A stretch of DNA of 64,000 nt. Source: Clostridium sp. Its GTDB lineage: Bacteria; Bacillota; Clostridia; Lachnospirales; Lachnospiraceae. The notes below the pieces were generated by a model, which searched no databases, was not told the origin of the DNA, and saw only the letters and a list, made by a program, of their open reading frames with translations. The stretch lies in contig JAETQD010000001.1 of the NCBI GenBank assembly GCA_021770825.1, positions 62,001 to 126,000 on the forward strand, written 5' to 3'. Of this stretch, positions 1 through 7,862 are shown piece by piece. Both the position numbers and the translations under genes were made by a program. Positions within the stretch are counted from its first letter, which is position 1. Each line of letters begins with the position of its first letter.

Positions 1-873
1 AGCGGAAAAGGAAAGGTGGAAATGAGCATCGGTCCCAAGGTAATTCCCCATTTCACCAAAGATACTACCGATCGTAACCGTACCTCCCCCTTTGCCTTTA
101 CAGGTAATAAATTTGAATTCCGTATGCCCGGCTCCTCCCTTTCCTTATCCGGCCCCAATATTGTGCTGAATACAGCCGTGGCCGAGGAGCTTTCCCAGTT
201 TGCTGACCGCCTGGAAAAGGTTCCGGCCGAGGAGCTTAGCGATGCCATCCACGCTCTTCTCAAGGAAGTTTTCACCGACCATGAGCGCGTGATCTTCAAC
301 GGCAACGGATACACCGATGAATGGCTGGAAGAGGCAGAAAAACGCGGACTTCCAAACTTAAAGTCCACCCCCGATGCCCTGCCCCATTTCCTGGCCGAAA
401 AGAACATTGCCCTGTTCACCAAGCATGAGGTATTCTCCAAAGAGGAAGTACACTCCCGTTACGAGATTCTTCTGGAGGACTACTGCAAGACGCTCCACAT
501 TGAGGCACGCACCATGGCAGACATGATGTTAAAGGAGCTGCTCCCCACCATCTTCACCTATGTGAACAACCTGGCCTCCACAGGAATCTATAAGAAAGAC
601 CTGATGCCGTCCATCTCCACAAAGGCCGAAGAAAAGCTCTTAAGCCGTTTAAGCGAGCTGGCAGACGGAATCTCCGATCATCTGGATTCCTTAAATGCCG
701 CCGTTAAGACCGTGGAAGCCATGGGAGAAACTCTGGAAGCCGGACATTACTACCATGACGCCATCATCCCCGAAATGGAAGCCATCCGCCGTCTGGCAGA
801 TACCGCCGAGGAGCTGATTCCCGACGACATGCTTCCGTACCCCACATACGCCGAACTCCTTTTTAACTTATAA
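1..873 (+). CDS. glnN: Glutamine synthetase type III, C-terminal part (5' end outside window)
   Basis: The frame is open from base 1, giving about 290 residues; the start lies upstream of the window. The enzyme makes glutamine from glutamate, ammonia and ATP. The stretch TDRNRTSPFAFTGNKFEFR and the helical C-terminal tail ending in PYPTYAELLFNL are typical of the large (about 700-residue) type III enzymes rather than of GlnA type I. Only the last 40 percent or so is visible. It converges on hom, and a shared hairpin terminator lies between them. Type III assignment is firm. The symbol follows family convention. Confidence 0.93.
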   Translation, partial: SGKGKVEMSIGPKVIPHFTKDTTDRNRTSPFAFTGNKFEFRMPGSSLSLSGPNIVLNTAVAEELSQFADRLEKVPAEELSDAIHALLKEVFTDHERVIFNGNGYTDEWLEEAEKRGLPNLKSTPDALPHFLAEKNIALFTKHEVFSKEEVHSRYEILLEDYCKTLHIEARTMADMMLKELLPTIFTYVNNLASTGIYKKDLMPSISTKAEEKLLSRLSELADGISDHLDSLNAAVKTVEAMGETLEAGHYYHDAIIPEMEAIRRLADTAEELIPDDMLPYPTYAELLFNL

Positions 874-893
874 ATTAATTTACACTCCCCCGC

Positions 894-934
894 AAAAAAC
901 CGCTGTCAGGGTCTCGCCCCGGCAGCGGTTTTTC
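894..934. terminator. Bidirectional intrinsic terminator between glnN and hom
   Basis: An 11-bp stem (AAAAACCGCTG / CAGCGGTTTTT) closes a GC-rich loop. A T-run follows on both strands, so it can end both the plus-strand glnN transcript and the minus-strand hom transcript. Confidence 0.85.
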
Positions 935-958
935 TATAATCTGCTATTTACTGGATAG

Positions 959-1009
959 TTACTGGATCCATGCTCCGTCAGCGCCTACCTGGCAGCCGTC
1001 CGGAGTGAT
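959..1009 (-). pseudogene. Possible relic of a cell-wall-binding repeat C-terminus
   Basis: Read on the minus strand in a frame different from hom, this stretch gives ITPDGCQVGADGAWIQ followed by stop. The pattern DGxxVxxDGAW matches the last repeat of choline-binding-type wall proteins, two of which are elsewhere in the window. No start codon or upstream body exists; the stretch begins exactly at the hom stop codon. It is either a leftover of an ancestral neighbour or chance. Sixteen codons is too little to be sure. Confidence 0.4.
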
Positions 1010-2295
1010 TATTCCCCATACACGCGAATCAGCCCGGAAACTTCCTTTAAAACGGACATCCCCTTTACGATCATCAATGCATCGTTGAAATGACGCTCCA
1101 AAACGGAATCTGTGATTACCACCAGCTCCGCCACGCCGTCCCGGCTGCGCTTCTGTACCGCCTGGGCGATGCTCACATCGTTATTTCCAAGGACCCCGGC
1201 AATGTTTGCCAGAGCCCCCGGCTTATCTGCCACCTTAAGCCGCAGAAAATATCTGGTTTTCGTCTCCTCTATGGGCTTTACCGGAATTTTCTTATAGGCC
1301 ACGCCGCCGTTCCAGCCGCAGTTGTCATGGACCATGTTCCGCATGACGATCACCACGTCGCCCATAACTGCGCTGGCCGTCGGCATTTTTCCGGCGCCCC
1401 GTCCCATGAACATGGCATCGTCGCAGGCATCCCCATGGACAAAGACTGCGTTGAAGGAATCCCGTACCGTAGCAAGCGGATGGCTGTCGGGAATCAGCAA
1501 GGGATGAACCTTTACCTCGATCTGGCCGTCACACATTCTGGCCACCCCGACCAGCTTAATCACATAGCCGAATTCCTTTGCATAGTGCACGTCGTCCGCA
1601 GTGATTTTTGTAATTCCTTCCGTATACACATCGGAAAATACCACCTCCGAGTTAAAGGCCAGGGAAGCCATAATGGCAATTTTTCTTCCTGCGTCATAGC
1701 CCTCCACATCGGCCGTGGGGTCTGCCTCCGCATAGCCGAGCTCCGTGGCCTTTTTTAAGGCCTCCTCGTAGCCCATGCCTTCCTCGGACATTTTTGTAAG
1801 AATATAATTGGTGGTTCCGTTTACGATTCCCATGATTTCCGTCAGCATACTGGCGGAAAGACTCTGCTTTAAGGGACGGATAATGGGAATGGCGCCTGCA
1901 ACGGCAGCCTCAAACTGCAAATCACAGCCTGCATTTTCTGCCAGGCTCAAGAGTTCCTGTCCATGCTCCGCCAAAAGGTCCTTATTGGCGGAAACCACCT
2001 GCTTTCCGGCCTTCACGGCTTCCGTGATGTAGGTCTTTGCAGGCTCCACGCCGCCCATCACCTCAATGACCAGATCAATCTCGTCGTCGTTTACAATCTC
2101 CTGCCAGTTGTCTGTCAGAAGCGCATCGGGAATTCCATCCCTCTTTTTCTTCACATCCCGCACCAGGACCCTTTTGATTTCCAGTCTGGCGCCTGTTTTG
2201 TTTACCAATTCATCGCCCAGCATCCCTGCCAGAGCGTACACACCGGTTCCAACGGTTCCTGCCCCCAAAAGGGCAGCTTTTACTGTCTTCTTCAT
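1009..2295 (-). CDS. hom: Homoserine dehydrogenase
   Basis: NAD(P)-dependent reduction of aspartate semialdehyde to homoserine, the branch point to threonine and methionine. The 428 residues match the usual monofunctional form. The nucleotide-binding GAGTVG is at residues 11-16. The family signature with catalytic Asp and Lys, DVEGYDAGRK, is at 196-205. A C-terminal ACT domain (about 350-428) suggests feedback inhibition, usually by threonine. The start has GGGAG just upstream. It is monocistronic: promoter at 2356-2384 and terminator at 894-934. The preceding pathway enzyme, asd, is in the same window at 40.6 kb but not in an operon with it. Confidence 0.96.
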   Translation of the reverse strand: MKKTVKAALLGAGTVGTGVYALAGMLGDELVNKTGARLEIKRVLVRDVKKKRDGIPDALLTDNWQEIVNDDEIDLVIEVMGGVEPAKTYITEAVKAGKQVVSANKDLLAEHGQELLSLAENAGCDLQFEAAVAGAIPIIRPLKQSLSASMLTEIMGIVNGTTNYILTKMSEEGMGYEEALKKATELGYAEADPTADVEGYDAGRKIAIMASLAFNSEVVFSDVYTEGITKITADDVHYAKEFGYVIKLVGVARMCDGQIEVKVHPLLIPDSHPLATVRDSFNAVFVHGDACDDAMFMGRGAGKMPTASAVMGDVVIVMRNMVHDNCGWNGGVAYKKIPVKPIEETKTRYFLRLKVADKPGALANIAGVLGNNDVSIAQAVQKRSRDGVAELVVITDSVLERHFNDALMIVKGMSVLKEVSGLIRVYGE

Positions 2296-2355
2296 CTGTC
2301 TCCCTCTCTCCTACTGTCTCCATATTTCCAGCCACCGGAGCTTTGTCTTCGGATA

Positions 2356-2384
2356 ATTATTACATATTCTTTGGGTTATGTCAA
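2356..2384 (-). promoter_or_regulatory. Predicted sigma-A promoter of hom
   Basis: Minus strand: TTGACA (2384-2379), 17-bp spacer, AATAAT (2361-2356). It lies about 60 bases before the hom start. Confidence 0.6.
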
Positions 2385-2409
2385 TATTTCCGGTCTGTCA
2401 AAACGCCCG

Positions 2410-2970
2410 CTATAAAAGACAAACTGCCGTTTCCATGACTCCGCACAAAACCATGACGGCAATGGGATTCCAGTGTTTTTTCCTCAGAAGATAAAAAGCC
2501 GCAGCAAAATAAACCATGGAACGGTATTCTAAACATCCCGGCGCAAACCGGACCACGCCTCCCGCAAAGAATGCAGAAATTAAAATGGTGAGTCCGGCGG
2601 CGGCAATCATGGAGACCACGGCCGGACGGAGGGACTTTAAAATCCCCTGAAGCAGGGAAAGCCGTTTGTATTTTGTATAAAGCCAGGCCAGGGCTGTTAC
2701 GAAAATGCAGGACGGGGCAATGCAGCCAAGGGTGGCCAGCACGGCTCCCCCAGGTCCTCCCACCTGAGTTCCCACAAAGGTGGCGGCATTGATGGCAATG
2801 GGACCGGGCGTCATTTCCGCGATGGTAACAAGATCGGTAAAGGCGGCCTGGGTCAGCCACGGATGGCGGTTCACCACCTGCTCCTGAATCAACGGCATGG
2901 CCGCATATCCGCCTCCAAAACTGAAGGCGCCGATCTGAAGAAAGCTTAAAAATAAATCCAGATAGATCAT
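2410..2970 (-). CDS. Chromate-type transporter, second half-protein
   Basis: A 186-residue membrane protein of the CHR (ChrA) family in its short, one-domain form, which works with a partner half-protein. The N-terminal family signature SFGGGYAAMPLIQEQVV is at about residues 17-33, followed by a proline-rich TPGPIAINAATFVG loop and several hydrophobic segments. Its start overlaps the stop of the upstream half-protein by 4 bases (ATGA), which indicates translational coupling. CHR proteins export chromate in characterised cases. In anaerobes lacking chromate exposure the true anion is often unknown, so substrate is not assigned. A second such pair lies at 46.2-47.4 kb. Confidence 0.88.
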   Translation of the reverse strand: MIYLDLFLSFLQIGAFSFGGGYAAMPLIQEQVVNRHPWLTQAAFTDLVTIAEMTPGPIAINAATFVGTQVGGPGGAVLATLGCIAPSCIFVTALAWLYTKYKRLSLLQGILKSLRPAVVSMIAAAGLTILISAFFAGGVVRFAPGCLEYRSMVYFAAAFYLLRKKHWNPIAVMVLCGVMETAVCLL

Positions 2971-3539
2971 GGCCTCTGTTCCCCCTTCCGTTCTGACAGT
3001 ATGGTCCGAAAAGCCCCCAAACCGGCCACCATAAAAAGAATCAACACCACATTGACCCGAAGCCAGTAATTTAAAACAAAGCTCATCACCATAACGGCAA
3101 CTTGTATGGGATCCCGTTCCTTCACAATTTTGCTTCCCATGTCATAGACCACGGAGGCAATGACAGCTCCCACGCCTGCTGTCATTCCCTTTAGCATGGA
3201 AGAAACCACCGGATTGGTCCGAAAGGCATCATAACATAAGGACACCAGCGATAAAATCATCATCGGCGGCAGAACCGCCCCGAGAACAGAAACTGCCACT
3301 CCGGGAATTCCCGCCAGCTTATAGCCCACCACAATGGAACCGTTGACGGCAATGGCTCCCGGCGACGACTGGGCAATGGCCACCAGATCAAGCATTTCCT
3401 CCTCGTCAATCCAGTGGAGTTTGTTGACAAAATGGTCCTTTAAAAGCATCACGATCACATAGCCCCCGCCAAAGGTAAAGGCGCTTAAAGAAAAGGTAGA
3501 GCAAAACAGCTTAAGCAGGATATTTTTTCTATGTTCCAA
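2967..3539 (-). CDS. Chromate-type transporter, first half-protein (TTG start)
   Basis: About 190 residues, CHR family, with FGGGYVIVMLLKDHFV near the N-terminus and SSPGAIAVNGSIVVG in the following loop. A perfect AGGAGG (3548-3553) stands 8 bases before a TTG codon at 3539. An ATG further upstream at 3605 would add 22 charged residues that do not look like the family, so TTG is preferred. It is the first gene of a two-gene operon with the 2410-2970 half, and the two presumably form a heteromeric transporter in the membrane. Charge and substrate cannot be read from the sequence. Confidence 0.85.
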   Translation of the reverse strand: MEHRKNILLKLFCSTFSLSAFTFGGGYVIVMLLKDHFVNKLHWIDEEEMLDLVAIAQSSPGAIAVNGSIVVGYKLAGIPGVAVSVLGAVLPPMMILSLVSLCYDAFRTNPVVSSMLKGMTAGVGAVIASVVYDMGSKIVKERDPIQVAVMVMSFVLNYWLRVNVVLILFMVAGLGAFRTILSERKGEQRP

Positions 3540-3655
3540 ACCAGATTCCTCCTTTTTATCCGGTACGGCTCCCCGAAACCTTAAAAAGAGCTTACCACAG
3601 AACATGCCCTCATTTCAATTCTTTCCGCCGCAGGGTGATCCCCGCGGAGCGTTAC

Positions 3656-3692
3656 AAAAAAACACCGTCCTCTGGAAAGGACGATGTTTTTC
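3656..3692 (-). terminator. Intrinsic terminator downstream of the flotillin gene
   Basis: Minus strand: AGGAC hairpin with stem AAAACATCGTCCT / AGGACGGTGTTTT (one G-T pair), then a T-run. It starts 8 bases after the flotillin stop. Confidence 0.75.
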
Positions 3693-3699
3693 CTGCTTT

Positions 3700-5211
3700 C
3701 TATTCCTCTTCGTTGTCTTTCTCTTCTCCTTTTGCGGTAAGCGCATCTGGCATTCCTGTGAGATTTACATTCCTTGTGACCTTTGCGTCATAGGTATCTG
3801 CCTTCATAATCTCCGCCAGGTCCACTCCGGTGGCCTCCTTCATGGATTCAAAAAGCTTTGCCATGACCACAGGGACATTCCCGGCCACGGCGCCGACTCC
3901 GTTGTCGGAACCATTGCCTCCTCCGATAATGGTGATTTTGTCGATCTGGGACAGGGGCTCTGCAATTTTACCTGCGATCTCCGGCAGTACCTTAATCATC
4001 ATCTCAGCCATGGCTGCCTGGTTATATTTCTGGTAGGCCTCCGCCTTTTTCTCCATACCTTCGGCCTCCGCCAGGGTTTTGGCCTGGATGGCCGCCGCCT
4101 CTGCTTCTCCTCTGGCACGGATTCCCTCGGCCTCCTGGAGCATGGCATATTTCTTTGCTTCCGCCTGGGCCTTCACAGCCTCGGCCTCTTTTTCCTGTTC
4201 GTATTTGCGGGCTTCCGCTTCTCTCTGGCGCCTCGTCAGATCGGCTGCAGCCGCCTGCTCGATGGCGTAACGGTCTGCATCGGCCTTTTTGTTGATCTCA
4301 GCCTCCAGAGCCTGCTGCTGTACGAAAACTTCCTGTTTGCGAAGCTCAGCCTCACGCTCGGCCTTTGCAATCTGGGCGTTTACCGTAGCCGCCTGGATGG
4401 TCTTTTCCTGTTCCTGCTTCTGAATTTCATAAGCCGCATCAGCTTCTGCCTTTTTGGTGTCAGACGCTTTCTGAAGCTCGGCCTTTTTAATGGCCAGCTC
4501 ATTGTTCTTCTGGGCAATTTCTGTCTCCGCCAGCACCCTGGCATCGTTGGACGCCTTATCGGCCGCCGCCTGTGCAATGGCAATGTCGCGTTCCGCCTCT
4601 GCCTTGGCGATGGAAGCGTCCTTTCTGATCTTGGAGGTATTATCCATACCAAGGTCCTGAATCAATCCATGTTCATCGGTCACATTCTGGATGTTGCAGG
4701 ATAAAATATCAATTCCCAGCTTCTTCATGTCCAGGGAGGCCTTTGCCATCACCTGGTCAGAGAAGGAATCCCGGTCCGTGTTGATGGCCCGCAGAGTCAG
4801 CGTACCGATGATCTCACGCATGTTGCCCTGAAGGGAATCCTGCAGGTCCGCCGCGATCTTATCCGGCGCCTTATTCAGGAAGTTCCGCATGGCAAGCTTC
4901 ATCTGCTCCGGCGTATCGGCCACCCGTACCTTGGCCACGGCATCCACCATTACATTAATGAAATCATTGGTTGGAATGTATTCATCGGTTTTAATGTCCA
5001 CGGTGATCTGTCCCAGATACAGCTTATCAAGCTGCTCAAAAAACGGAATCTTAAACCCGGCCCGGCCGATGAGCACCCGGGGCTCCCGCCTCAGACCTGA
5101 AATAATAAACGCATGGTCCGGCGGTGCCTTCACGTATCCCTGTGTGATAACGATGAGCAGTAAGACAACAATAACAACAGCGGGAATCGCAATCCATAAC
5201 AATTCTGGCAT
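3700..5211 (-). CDS. Flotillin-like SPFH-domain membrane protein
   Basis: The gene encodes 503 residues. A single hydrophobic segment (about residues 5-22) anchors the N-terminus, followed by an SPFH/PHB domain (about 25-200). A long Ala/Glu/Lys-rich coiled coil (about 200-400, many EAEA and QKQE runs) and a short C-terminal tail complete it. Flotillins scaffold membrane microdomains and oligomerise through the coiled coil; that role is inferred from family. The start at 5211 follows GGAAAGGAG; the ATG at 5238 has no such site. No NfeD partner gene is adjacent, although bacterial flotillins often have one. Likely its own transcript: a terminator follows it. Confidence 0.9.
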   Translation of the reverse strand: MPELLWIAIPAVVIVVLLLIVITQGYVKAPPDHAFIISGLRREPRVLIGRAGFKIPFFEQLDKLYLGQITVDIKTDEYIPTNDFINVMVDAVAKVRVADTPEQMKLAMRNFLNKAPDKIAADLQDSLQGNMREIIGTLTLRAINTDRDSFSDQVMAKASLDMKKLGIDILSCNIQNVTDEHGLIQDLGMDNTSKIRKDASIAKAEAERDIAIAQAAADKASNDARVLAETEIAQKNNELAIKKAELQKASDTKKAEADAAYEIQKQEQEKTIQAATVNAQIAKAEREAELRKQEVFVQQQALEAEINKKADADRYAIEQAAAADLTRRQREAEARKYEQEKEAEAVKAQAEAKKYAMLQEAEGIRARGEAEAAAIQAKTLAEAEGMEKKAEAYQKYNQAAMAEMMIKVLPEIAGKIAEPLSQIDKITIIGGGNGSDNGVGAVAGNVPVVMAKLFESMKEATGVDLAEIMKADTYDAKVTRNVNLTGMPDALTAKGEEKDNEEE

Positions 5212-5319
5212 AGACTCTCCTTTCCTTTGTGAAATCAAGTGTTTTGTTGCTTACAGTTTAGCATAATTTCCCAAAAGAATGAATACTTTTTATAAAAACG
5301 TCAGAATTTGTCAGAAATA

Positions 5320-5922
5320 TTATAGATTTCTTACGAAATCTGCAAACTTTATCATTTTTTCATAATCTTTTCTGCCATCGGTTTCAATTCCGGAACTCAC
5401 ATCCACTGCATACGGATGGAGAAGCCGAATGGCTTCCCTGACATTTCCGGCATCCAGGCCCCCGGCAAGAAAATAGGGCCGGTCCATGGAGGCAAGAAAC
5501 TTCCAGTTAAAGGAAGTCCCTGTCCCGCCGCTTCCGGAATCCAAAAGCACATAGTCCGCCGTACAGCGTTTTGCAAGAAAAACATCCTCCTCTGACCGGA
5601 TCCCAAATGCCTTGATTAAGGGCTTATTGGTCAGCCTGCGAAGGCGGCTTATGTAGGTTTCGTCCTCCGTCCCATGGAGCTGTGCCATATCCAGAATGCC
5701 GGTGTTCAAGAGTCCGGCCACGGTTTCCGGCTCCTCATTGACAAACACGCCCACCGCCGTAATTTGGGAGTCCAGTCTCTTTTTAAGGTCTGCGGCCATC
5801 TCCTGGCCCACATACCGTCTGCTCTTTTTTGCAAAAACAAAGCCCACATATTCCGGCATCAGTTCATTGGCGGCCTTCACATCATTCGGTCCCATGAGAC
5901 CGCAGAATTTAATTTTTGTCAT
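5320..5922 (-). CDS. trpF: Phosphoribosylanthranilate isomerase
   Basis: Third step of tryptophan synthesis from anthranilate: Amadori rearrangement of phosphoribosylanthranilate to CdRP. At 200 residues it is of normal length for a TIM barrel. The general-base Cys7 lies in KFCG. The phosphate-binding end has LLDSGSGGTG and a late GGLDAGNV. The start overlaps the trpC stop by 4 bases (ATGA). It is the last gene of the visible trp operon; trpB and trpA do not follow. The coding sequence looks intact although its substrate should come from the ruined TrpD, so it may depend on another source or be drifting. Confidence 0.95.
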   Translation of the reverse strand: MTKIKFCGLMGPNDVKAANELMPEYVGFVFAKKSRRYVGQEMAADLKKRLDSQITAVGVFVNEEPETVAGLLNTGILDMAQLHGTEDETYISRLRRLTNKPLIKAFGIRSEEDVFLAKRCTADYVLLDSGSGGTGTSFNWKFLASMDRPYFLAGGLDAGNVREAIRLLHPYAVDVSSGIETDGRKDYEKMIKFADFVRNL

Positions 5923-6701
5923 AAATGCCCCCGCAGCCGTTCCAGCATTTCCCGTCTCTTATCCGCCCGCATCAGTGCCTCACCGATCAGAACCGCGTCC
6001 GTTCCGATTTCCCTGAGTTTTTTTACGTCCTCCGGTGTTTTGACGCCGCTTTCCGATACAAAAATCACATCCTGCGGAATTAACTTCCTAAGCTTTTTAC
6101 TGTTTTCCGTGTCCACAGAAAAATCCTTTAAATTTCTGTTGTTGACACCGATGATTCTGGCTCCTGCATCTAAAGCCTCCTCCACCTCTTTCTCGTCGTG
6201 GGCCTCCACCAGAGAGGAAAGTCCAAGGCTGTCTGCAATCTGAATATATTCCCGAATCTGGTCCCGGTTGAGGATGGAACAGATCAGAAGAATAGCCGAA
6301 GCCCCGAGAATCCTGGCTTCATAAATCATATATTCATCCACGGTGAAGTCTTTCCGCAGGCAGGGAGCGGAGACGGCCTCTGCAATTTCCCTTAAGTATT
6401 CATTCCTGCCGAGAAACCATTTTGGCTCTGTGAGCACGGAAATTCCATTGGCTCCTGCCGCCTCATACTCCTTTGCAATGGAAACATAGGGAAATTCCGG
6501 GGCAATCAGCCCCTTTGAGGGAGAGGCCTTTTTACACTCACAGATAAAGGCCATCTCCTCCCCCTTCAGGGCTTTTTCAAATTCAAACTGCTTTTTTGGA
6601 AGCTCCCCGGCCAGAGAGCGGATTTTGGCCTCTGGTACGATTTGTTTTGCCTGCCTGGTGCGCTCTTTTGCATGATCGGCAAGCTGGTCTAAAATCGTCA
6701 T
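5919..6701 (-). CDS. trpC: Indole-3-glycerol phosphate synthase
   Basis: Closes the indole ring by decarboxylating CdRP. The 260 residues fold as a TIM barrel. The substrate-binding motif CECKKASPSKG is at 54-64, with the catalytic Glu and Lys residues present. Later family motifs LLICSIL, GVNNRNL and VSESGV are complete. Its ATG is 3 bases after the trpD remnant stop, and its GGAGG lies inside the trpD remnant, so translation can proceed despite the broken gene upstream. No lesion is visible here. Confidence 0.96.
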   Translation of the reverse strand: MTILDQLADHAKERTRQAKQIVPEAKIRSLAGELPKKQFEFEKALKGEEMAFICECKKASPSKGLIAPEFPYVSIAKEYEAAGANGISVLTEPKWFLGRNEYLREIAEAVSAPCLRKDFTVDEYMIYEARILGASAILLICSILNRDQIREYIQIADSLGLSSLVEAHDEKEVEEALDAGARIIGVNNRNLKDFSVDTENSKKLRKLIPQDVIFVSESGVKTPEDVKKLREIGTDAVLIGEALMRADKRREMLERLRGHL

Positions 6702-6704
6702 CCT

Positions 6705-7282
6705 TTATTCCTCCGCCCGGTTGCTGATTTCAATGATTTTCTGTAAAGTTTCAAAGGCTTTGCCGGAGTCAATTAAGTCTTCTGCCAGCTTCACTCCGTC
6801 TGCCATGGTATCTGCTTTCCCTGCAATATATAAAGATGCACCCGCATTCATCAGCACGGCATTTTCCTGGGGTGTTCCTCCCACAAGATCGGATTTTTCA
6901 CAGCGGACAAATCCAAAGTCCTCCGGTGCGATGGTGTAGGTTTTGTACCATCCGTTCTTAAACTCTCAGACTGTGGCGGGAGCGCTCATGGAAATTTCAT
7001 CCAGAGTATCCTGGCCAAACACCACCATGCCCCGTTCCACGCCAAGGCTCATTAACACGTGGGCCAGCGGTTCCACCAGATATTCGTCATAGACGCCAAG
7101 AAGCTGGTATTTGGGACTTCCCGGATTGGTGAGCGGTCCTAAAATATTGAACACCGTGCGGATTCCCAGCTCCTTCCGGATGGCTCCCACATATTTCATG
7201 GAACGGTGGTACTTCTGGGCGAAGAAAAAGCACATGCCTGCCTCATTTAAAAGTTCCAGGCACCGCTTGGGGCTCTAATCAT
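6705..7282 (-). pseudogene. trpD: Anthranilate phosphoribosyltransferase, degraded
   Basis: Only about 190 of the usual 340 codons remain. A ribosome site and ATG at 7282 survive (ATGATTAGAG), but the frame then jumps to [19 protein letters not shown], a motif normally near residue 140, so about 135 N-terminal codons are gone and the frame is shifted. APATV is followed by TGA (6968-6966) where a Cys codon is expected. Further on, GGTPQEN runs directly into AVLMNAG, skipping about 19 codons that normally lie between. The C-terminus SNRAEE and the junction to trpC are preserved. The PRPP-binding N-terminal half is absent, so the remnant cannot be active. Neighbours trpG and trpC are intact, so the damage is local. 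Confidence 0.93.
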
Positions 7283-7292
7283 AGTTTGCCTC

Positions 7293-7862
7293 CTATATCT
7301 GATTTATGAAATTATAAAGCATGGTTTTTCCTTCCGGGGTCATGATGGACTCGGGATGGAACTGTACGCCGTAAATGGGGAATTCTTTATGCTGTACGGC
7401 CATGACCTCCCCGTCCTCTGTCACCGCCGTCACTTTCAGGGTATCCGGAATGGTATCCGGGCTGGCTGCCAGGGAATGGTACCTTGCCACCGGAGAATTT
7501 TTAGAGCATCCATGGAACAGCGGGCAGGAATCGGAAAATTGTACCATGGACTGCTTTCCGTGCATCAGCTCCTTTGCGTAGGTCACTGTGGCTCCAAAAG
7601 CCGCGCATATGGCCTGGTGTCCCAGGCATACCCCAAGGATTGGAATTTCTCCTCCCAGCTTTGTCACCACATCCATGATGACTCCGGCATCCTCCGGTCT
7701 TCCCGGCCCTGGAGAAAGAATAATCCGGTCCGGCTTTAAAACTCTTATTTCCTCCACCGTCATCTCATCGTTCCGGATGACCCGGATATCCGGGTTGATC
7801 TCTCCCACCAACTGGTACAGGTTATAAGAAAAGCTGTCATAATTATCAATCAGTAAAATCAT
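7293..7862 (-). CDS. trpG: Anthranilate synthase component II (glutamine amidotransferase)
   Basis: Supplies ammonia from glutamine to TrpE. At 189 residues it is a class I amidotransferase with the nucleophile Cys79 in GVCLGHQ and the His169/Glu171 pair in HPES. The start overlaps trpE by 4 bases (ATGA). The stop overlaps the ribosome site of the trpD remnant. The domain is also used as PabA, so dual use for folate synthesis is possible. That would explain selection to keep it, but it is inference. Confidence 0.94.
   Translation of the reverse strand: MILLIDNYDSFSYNLYQLVGEINPDIRVIRNDEMTVEEIRVLKPDRIILSPGPGRPEDAGVIMDVVTKLGGEIPILGVCLGHQAICAAFGATVTYAKELMHGKQSMVQFSDSCPLFHGCSKNSPVARYHSLAASPDTIPDTLKVTAVTEDGEVMAVQHKEFPIYGVQFHPESIMTPEGKTMLYNFINQI

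Noticed and set aside
1090..1758. Plus-strand reading frame of 222 codons over hom
   Set aside because: Antisense shadow of a well-supported gene, no start signal.
3604..4704. Long plus-strand reading frame of 366 codons over the flotillin gene
   Set aside because: Cys/Leu/Gly-rich and without a ribosome site; it is the antisense of the coiled-coil coding sequence.
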